From contig NZ_CP036274.1 of NCBI RefSeq assembly GCF_007747655.1, positions 4,464,001-4,528,000 of the forward strand: a DNA stretch of 64,000 bases, given 5' to 3'. The notes beneath the pieces were generated by a model, which was not told the DNA's origin, searched no databases, and saw only the letters and a list, made by a program, of their open reading frames with translations. Origin of the DNA: Anatilimnocola aggregata (GTDB taxonomy: Bacteria > Planctomycetota > Planctomycetia > Pirellulales > Pirellulaceae). The position numbers and the translations under genes were made by a program. Shown here one piece after another: positions 59,256 through 64,000 of the stretch (its first letter is position 1; every line of letters starts with the position of its first letter).

Positions 59256-60362
59256 TTACAACTCCATCGGGAATTTACTCAGGCACTCCACTCCGGTCTC
59301 CGTCACCAGGTAATCATTCTCCAGTCGCATGCCAGCACGTAGCTCGGGGGCATACAGGCCGGGTTCGCAGGTGAAGACGTCGCCGACTTCGAAGATGTCG
59401 TTCCAGTTGGGATTGAGGTGGGGTGCTTCGTGCGGGAAGAGGCCAATGCCGTGACCCAAATGATGATTAAAGACACCTAGCGGAGCTTGATCGAGAATCG
59501 CTTGCGCTTCGTCAAATAGTTCTTTGCAGCTTTTGCCGGGTTTTACGCTTTTCTCGACATGCGCGAAGACTTTCATGATGTGCGTCCAGGCCGTTTGTTG
59601 CTCGTCGCTGGGCTTGCCGTTGACGGCGATCGCGCGGCTGTTGTCGGCAAAGTAGCCGCGATAAGCGGGGCCGAGGTCGAGGATGTAGAGTTCGCCATCT
59701 TCGGCGGGACGGTTGTTGCGTGGCGGACCACCACGAGAGCCACATTGATAGTCGTTGCCGGTTCCGGTGAGCATTTCGCCATAGGCGGCGACAGCGACAC
59801 CCTGCAGATGATTGAAGACTTCAATCTCCGTAATGCCCGGGCGAATAATCTGACGAGCCGCCTCGTACATCTTGCCGGTGCCGGCGATGGCAAACTTCAA
59901 CCTGACGAGTTCATCGGGATCTTTCTTGCGGCGAAAGCGATAGAGCGTGGGTTCGATATCGACTCGCTCACCGGCGAGTGGGGCGAAGTGAGCGCCGAAG
60001 GAAGAGAACTCCACGCCGATTCGCTGGGGATTCACTTTTCCTTGGATCGCCTTGAGGAGGACTTCGGTCGAGGCGTGGCGCTGGTCGTTACGGAGCGTGG
60101 AGTGAAGCTGCGCGTCGTAAGTCACAATTTCATCAGCGGCTGCTGGTAGCTCGGGCTTCTTCGGTTGGCTGAGGGTGAGGTGGCCATCGGCGCGGACGGC
60201 TGCTGCGGGAGAAAACACCGGGCCGAAGCGCGGACCAACGAGATACTGGACGTGCTCGATCTGGGTGACGATTACAAGGTCGAGCTTCTGCTTCTGCATT
60301 TCGTCCAGCAGCCTTCGTTGCCGAGTTCGACAGGCATTCAGGTCGGTATCGCCCACAGACAT
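59256..60362 (-). CDS. Xaa-Pro aminopeptidase-like M24 family peptidase
   Basis: A 368-residue cytoplasmic pita-bread-fold metallopeptidase. An N-terminal creatinase-like domain (about 1-145) precedes the M24 catalytic domain. The five metal ligands are visible: D in 'YILDLGPAY', D in 'YFADNSRAI', H in 'HHLGHGIGLF', E in 'FTCEPGLY' and E in 'RLENDYLV'. Members cleave Xaa-Pro dipeptides or N-terminal residues next to proline; the exact substrate is open. It is the third gene of a tight minus-strand run behind glyA and a flavoprotein, 31 bases after the latter. A palindromic repeat follows its stop. Confidence 0.93.
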   Translation of the reverse strand: MSVGDTDLNACRTRQRRLLDEMQKQKLDLVIVTQIEHVQYLVGPRFGPVFSPAAAVRADGHLTLSQPKKPELPAAADEIVTYDAQLHSTLRNDQRHASTEVLLKAIQGKVNPQRIGVEFSSFGAHFAPLAGERVDIEPTLYRFRRKKDPDELVRLKFAIAGTGKMYEAARQIIRPGITEIEVFNHLQGVAVAAYGEMLTGTGNDYQCGSRGGPPRNNRPAEDGELYILDLGPAYRGYFADNSRAIAVNGKPSDEQQTAWTHIMKVFAHVEKSVKPGKSCKELFDEAQAILDQAPLGVFNHHLGHGIGLFPHEAPHLNPNWNDIFEVGDVFTCEPGLYAPELRAGMRLENDYLVTETGVECLSKFPMEL

Positions 60363-60393
60363 GGGATATTTCCTTGGAAATCAGAGGAGTCAA

Positions 60394-62040
60394 TTAAGAA
60401 TGATCGCGGAGGATTTCGACGGCCGCGTTGCGACCGCAGGCACCCATTACGCCACCGCCTGGATGGCTGGCTGCGCCGCAAAGATACAGTCCGCTGATCG
60501 GAGTGCGATGGTCGGACCAGCCCGCAACCGGACGAAGCGAGAACAGCTGAGTGGGAATCATCGAGCCCTGCATGATGTTGCCACCGGTCAGGCCATAAGT
60601 TCGTTCAATATCGAGCGGACTGAGAACCTGCCGATGCAAGACCGCTTGCTTGATGTTTGGGGCATATTTCGCGAGCAGATCCAAGCAACGATCAGCGAAC
60701 TGTTCTTTGATATCGTCCCACTGCTGGCCGTCCGCAAGTTTGTAGGGCGCGTATTGAATAAACATGTTCATCACATGTTGGCCGGGTGGCGCAAGCGTGG
60801 GATCAACGGCAGATGGAATGGTACATTCCAAAATCGGTTCCGTGCTGGGGCGGCCGTACTTGGCATCGTCGAAGCCCCGCTCCATTGTGTCGAGCGTTTC
60901 GCAAATGTGAATCGTGCCCCGATGATGCGGAGCAACCGTTTTTCCGGGCAGGCAGGTGAAATCGGGAAGTTCCGACAGCGCGAGATTGATCTTCAAGCTG
61001 GCGGAGGAATAGTCAATGTTCTGAATAGCTGAACGGAAATCGGCCGGCAGATCTTGTTCGCCCAGCATTCTTAGAAAGGTCTGATTGGCGTCGATGCTGG
61101 AAGCCACGATGGGGGCTTCCAGAATCGTATCGTCGGCCAGAGCGACGCCGACGACTTGGCCATTCTGAACCAGGATCTTCTGCACCGCGGCTTCGCGGCG
61201 AATATCGACATGCAAATCGCGACACGCACCTTCCAGCGCGCTCGCCAGGCCACCCATACCGCCCTGAATATAGCCCCACACACCACGCGCGCCGCCGGCT
61301 TGACCCATCACGTGGTGCAACAGAACGTAAGCAGTTCCGGGGTAGGAAGGAGAGGCAAAAGCGCCGATCACTGCGTCGGTGCCGAGTGTGGCTTTCAACA
61401 CTTCGGACTCAAACCAGCGGTCGAGCACGGGGCGAGCCGCGCCCACGAGCAATTCGATCGCGGCGACGGTATCGTCGCCGAGCGAGTTCATCGCCGTATA
61501 GAGTTCCAGCAGCTTGCCGGCATCGCGGAGTTTCTTGGCAACTCCAATCTTGCGCTTGTCGGGCGAGATTGGCAGCGGATCGGGCGCGCTCTGCATCAGG
61601 AGCGGTTCGATAACCGCGGCGACCCGCTCAAGGAATCGGTTGTAGCGTGGATAAGCTTCCGCGTCGCGCTCGCTGAATTTGGCGATCTCGCGGCAGGTGG
61701 CCCGTTCATCGGGCCCCATCAGGAGTGAGCGGCCATCGAGGAGTGGTGTGAAGGAGGAAGGATTGCGCGGCAGGATATTCAGGCCGTAATGCTTCAAGCG
61801 GAAGTCGCGAATGATTTCCGGCAGCAACAGGCTGACAACATACGAAGCCGTGCTGATTTTGAAACCAGGCCACAGCTCTTCCGTCGTCGAGCAACCCCCT
61901 AAGACATGTCGCCGCTCAAGCACACAAACGCTTTTCCCCGCACGGGCCAAATAGGCGGCGGTGATAAGTCCATTATGACCACCGCCAATGATCAGGCAGT
62001 CATATTTGCGGCGTGTTGTTGCTGAAGGTGTGGCATGCAT
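60394..62040 (-). CDS. Phytoene-desaturase-like FAD oxidoreductase (CrtI/PYROXD2 type)
   Basis: A 548-residue flavoprotein. The N-terminal dinucleotide-binding motif is 'CLIIGGGHNGLITAAYLARAG' (G-x-G-x-x-G), followed by 'VLERRHVLGGCSTTEE'. The C-terminal signature 'GLYLCGAASHPGGGVMGACG' is typical of the CrtI/PYROXD2 family. Some relatives desaturate carotenoids; those closest to PYROXD2 have no settled reaction. No other carotenoid genes are near, so a carotenoid role is not supported by context. It starts 5 bases after the glyA stop, indicating an operon glyA - oxidoreductase - M24 peptidase. Confidence 0.92.
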   Translation of the reverse strand: MHATPSATTRRKYDCLIIGGGHNGLITAAYLARAGKSVCVLERRHVLGGCSTTEELWPGFKISTASYVVSLLLPEIIRDFRLKHYGLNILPRNPSSFTPLLDGRSLLMGPDERATCREIAKFSERDAEAYPRYNRFLERVAAVIEPLLMQSAPDPLPISPDKRKIGVAKKLRDAGKLLELYTAMNSLGDDTVAAIELLVGAARPVLDRWFESEVLKATLGTDAVIGAFASPSYPGTAYVLLHHVMGQAGGARGVWGYIQGGMGGLASALEGACRDLHVDIRREAAVQKILVQNGQVVGVALADDTILEAPIVASSIDANQTFLRMLGEQDLPADFRSAIQNIDYSSASLKINLALSELPDFTCLPGKTVAPHHRGTIHICETLDTMERGFDDAKYGRPSTEPILECTIPSAVDPTLAPPGQHVMNMFIQYAPYKLADGQQWDDIKEQFADRCLDLLAKYAPNIKQAVLHRQVLSPLDIERTYGLTGGNIMQGSMIPTQLFSLRPVAGWSDHRTPISGLYLCGAASHPGGGVMGACGRNAAVEILRDHS

Positions 62041-62044
62041 TGAG

Positions 62045-63298
62045 TTACGCCGTGGCCAACGCCGCAGCGGGGACCGGGAATTGAGTGCACAGACTGCTCA
62101 CCTCGCCACGCACTCGCTCTTGCAACGCGGAATCGCTGGGGTTCTTTAGCGATGCGAGAATCCACTCGCCCACCTTCCGCATTTCGTCGCAGCCCATGCC
62201 GCGAGTCGTGAGGGCCGGCGTACCGATGCGAACACCGGAAGGATCCATCGGCTTGCGAGTATCGAACGGAATCATGTTCATGTTGACGGTGATTCCGCAC
62301 TTCTCCAGCGTTTCGGTCGCCAACTTGCCGCCGATACCGAGCGGAGTGACGTCGACCAGCATCAAGTGGTTGTCGGTGCCCCCGCTGACGAGTTTCAAAC
62401 CGCCGGCGAGGAGCACTTCGGCCAAAGTCCTGGCGTTGTCGATGATTTGTTGTCCGTAGGCTTTGAACTCGGGCTGCAACGCTTCTTGGAAGCAGACAGC
62501 CTTGCCGGCGATCACGTGCATGAGCGGGCCGCCTTGAATGCCAGGGAAGACGTTCCGGTCGATGTCTTTGGCCAACTCAGCGCGGCACATGATCATGCCC
62601 GCACGCGGGCCGCGCAGCGTCTTGTGCGTTGTGGTGGTCACAACATCGGCCACAGGTACCGGGCTGTTGTGCAAACCGGCAGCGACCAGGCCCGCGTAGT
62701 GGGCCATATCGACGAACAGCTTGGCACCAACTTCTTTGGCGATTTCGGCGAACTTTTCATGGGGGATCTCACGAGGATAGGCGCTCGCCCCGGCAACGAT
62801 CAGCCGCGGCTTATGCTCGCGAGCCAACTTGGCGACCTGGTCGAAGTCGAGGCGATGGTCGCTTTGCCGAACGCCATAGCTGAGGAACTTGTACAGTTTG
62901 CCCGAAATGTTCAGCTTCATGCCGTGGGTCAAGTGTCCGCCGTGGGCCAGGTCGAGCCCAAGGACGGTGTCGCCCGGATCGAGCAGCGTCAAGTAGACGG
63001 CCTGATTGGCCTGCGATCCGCTGTGGGGCTGAACGTTCGCATGTTCGGCACCGAACAATTGCTTAGCGCGGTCGCGGGCGAGGTTTTCGACCACATCGAC
63101 GTGTTCGCAGCCGCCATAATAGCGCCGACCGGGGTAACCTTCAGCATATTTGTTCGTCAGCACGCTCCCCGCAGCTTGCATCACAGCGGGGCTGGTGTAA
63201 TTCTCACTGGCGATCATTTCCAGCCCGTCTTGCTGGCGGTGGGCTTCGGCTTCAATAGCGGCCCACACATCGGGATCTTGTTGAGCAAGCAGGTTCAT
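62045..63298 (-). CDS. glyA: Serine hydroxymethyltransferase
   Basis: A 417-residue PLP enzyme that interconverts serine and glycine with tetrahydrofolate, feeding one-carbon metabolism. The PLP lysine is K226 in '[15 protein letters not shown]'. Also present are '[10 protein letters not shown]', '[13 protein letters not shown]', '[13 protein letters not shown]' and '[16 protein letters not shown]'. The length is standard. ATG 63298 has GAGAG about 7 bases upstream. It is the first gene of a three-gene minus-strand cluster. The 295 bases upstream, shared with the divergent transporter, show no riboswitch I can recognise. Confidence 0.97.
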   Translation of the reverse strand: MNLLAQQDPDVWAAIEAEAHRQQDGLEMIASENYTSPAVMQAAGSVLTNKYAEGYPGRRYYGGCEHVDVVENLARDRAKQLFGAEHANVQPHSGSQANQAVYLTLLDPGDTVLGLDLAHGGHLTHGMKLNISGKLYKFLSYGVRQSDHRLDFDQVAKLAREHKPRLIVAGASAYPREIPHEKFAEIAKEVGAKLFVDMAHYAGLVAAGLHNSPVPVADVVTTTTHKTLRGPRAGMIMCRAELAKDIDRNVFPGIQGGPLMHVIAGKAVCFQEALQPEFKAYGQQIIDNARTLAEVLLAGGLKLVSGGTDNHLMLVDVTPLGIGGKLATETLEKCGITVNMNMIPFDTRKPMDPSGVRIGTPALTTRGMGCDEMRKVGEWILASLKNPSDSALQERVRGEVSSLCTQFPVPAAALATA

Positions 63299-63593
63299 GA
63301 CGGTCTCTCAAAAGGCTCAAAGAGGAAGGCGGGCCGGAAACAACAAATTCTCAAATCCAATGGCCAAGTCGTCAATTGGGGTGGGGACAGCGCGACCGTG
63401 CATTGTTAGCTAACTCTCGCCCAGATAAGTCGATATCGCCCGAAAATATTGGCAGAAACGACAATTTGTCTGACTTTCGTTTCGGATTCTCGTCTCTGAT
63501 ACCTTCCATATTGAATGCAGCAGTCTGACGTCCCCTGAACTCACAGAGCCGATTCGTGTCTATGCTGGAGCCTGCTGCCATTCCCATTTCCTC

Positions 63594-64000
63594 ATGCGTA
63601 GTTCCTTGATGACTAGCCGTTCCGATGAAACGCGCGGCCTCTGGTTGGGCCTGCTGGGCGTGACCATGTTTGCGATGACCCTTCCCATGACGCGCCTGGC
63701 CGTGGGGCCCGCAAGTGCTCCGCAGTTGCCGCCGATGTTTGTCACTGCAGGCCGAGCCGCATTCGCGGGGCTATTGAGCATCTTGTACTTGTGGCTGACT
63801 CGCGCGCCGCGATTGCAACTTCGGCATGTGCCAGCCTTAACCGTTGCTGCCCTCGGTTCGTGTGTTGGCTTTCCACTTTTTCTGGCCTGGGCACTGCGCG
63901 AAGTCGACGCCATGCACGCGGCCGTCGTGACAGGATTATTGCCCCTCGCCACGGCGATTGTCGGAGCCATTTACTTACGCCAACGACCAGCCATCAGCTT
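63594..64000 (+). CDS. EamA/DMT-family transporter, truncated by the window edge
   Basis: An open frame from ATG 63594 to the right edge gives 135 residues of a multi-helix membrane protein. Helices are visible at about 17-33 ('LWLGLLGVTMFAMTLPMTRLA'), 50-69, 79-101 and 108-127, and the 'GLLGVTMFAMTLPMTRLAV' opening is typical of EamA (drug/metabolite transporter) proteins. 'ALREVDAMHAAVVTGLLPLATA' matches the conserved end of the first EamA repeat. An in-frame ATG at 63609 is an alternative start. The substrate is unknown. It is divergent from glyA. Confidence 0.85.
   Translation, partial: MRSSLMTSRSDETRGLWLGLLGVTMFAMTLPMTRLAVGPASAPQLPPMFVTAGRAAFAGLLSILYLWLTRAPRLQLRHVPALTVAALGSCVGFPLFLAWALREVDAMHAAVVTGLLPLATAIVGAIYLRQRPAIS

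Noticed and set aside
60394-62040. Carotenoid biosynthesis role for the CrtI-like flavoprotein
   Set aside because: No phytoene synthase, cyclase or other carotenoid gene is nearby, and the family includes many members with other roles.
62366-63409. 347-codon plus-strand frame opposite glyA
   Set aside because: GlyA is unmistakable on the other strand; the antisense product resembles nothing.
63299-63593. Glycine or THF riboswitch upstream of glyA
   Set aside because: I could not find the conserved cores or paired elements of either class.

Overview
The window looks like a chromosomal segment of a planctomycete, most likely Pirellulales-like. The reasons are a DUF1559 protein with a prepilin-type N-terminus, two giant secreted proteins that share an N-terminal EERR-(V/L)-L sorting-type motif, a Tat-exported Gfo/Idh/MocA oxidoreductase, several xylose-isomerase-like TIM barrels, a MoxR/DUF58/VWA 'Bat-like' operon, a GxxExxY gene, and weak or absent Shine-Dalgarno sites at many starts. 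Gram-negative-type envelope genes (kdsA, a lipid kinase, a lipoprotein) fit this. The phylum is inferred from gene content, not from a marker gene. I saw no rRNA, tRNA, CRISPR array, insertion sequence or prophage.

Layout. 1-7241 (minus) is one uninterrupted reading frame that leaves the window on the left: a giant delta-60-repeat protein built of three tandem modules of about 908 residues. Divergent from it, 8015-21499 (plus) encodes a 4494-residue patchwork exoprotein with a beta-helix region, autotransporter-type repeats and C-terminal RTX repeats; it contains a tandem 996-bp duplication that reads as perfect. 21.6-23.3 kb holds an AcuI/YhdH-type oxidoreductase and a thioredoxin. 23.5-30.4 kb is the MoxR - DUF58 - small protein - BatA/VWA - VWA operon. 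30.4-37.6 kb (all minus) holds a LysM protein, a ctpA-type protease followed by UbiA and a TIM barrel, and a DUF1559 - PepSY - membrane protein operon behind a good Fur-box candidate. 38.3-43.5 kb has a Gfo/Idh/MocA oxidoreductase, a second TIM barrel, small genes, palindromic elements and a lipid kinase. 43.6-48.9 kb has kdsA, a transglutaminase-fold lipoprotein lacking its catalytic residues, two small proteins, a TsaC-YwlE fusion and rpiB. 50.2-56.7 kb has a 1820-residue membrane protein joining a caspase-like domain to a VWA domain, followed by a ZIP metal transporter. 56.7-63.3 kb (minus) has a Rep/UvrD helicase, a frameshifted GxxExxY gene beside a palindrome, an M24 peptidase, a CrtI/PYROXD2-like oxidoreductase and glyA. 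An EamA-type transporter runs off the right edge.

The points most worth following up are the modular triplication and divergent arrangement of the two giant exoproteins, the perfect 996-bp duplication, the caspase-VWA protein, the TsaC-YwlE fusion in a Bacillus-like gene order with rpiB, the Fur-box operon, and the small beta-barrel gene embedded in the Bat-like operon.
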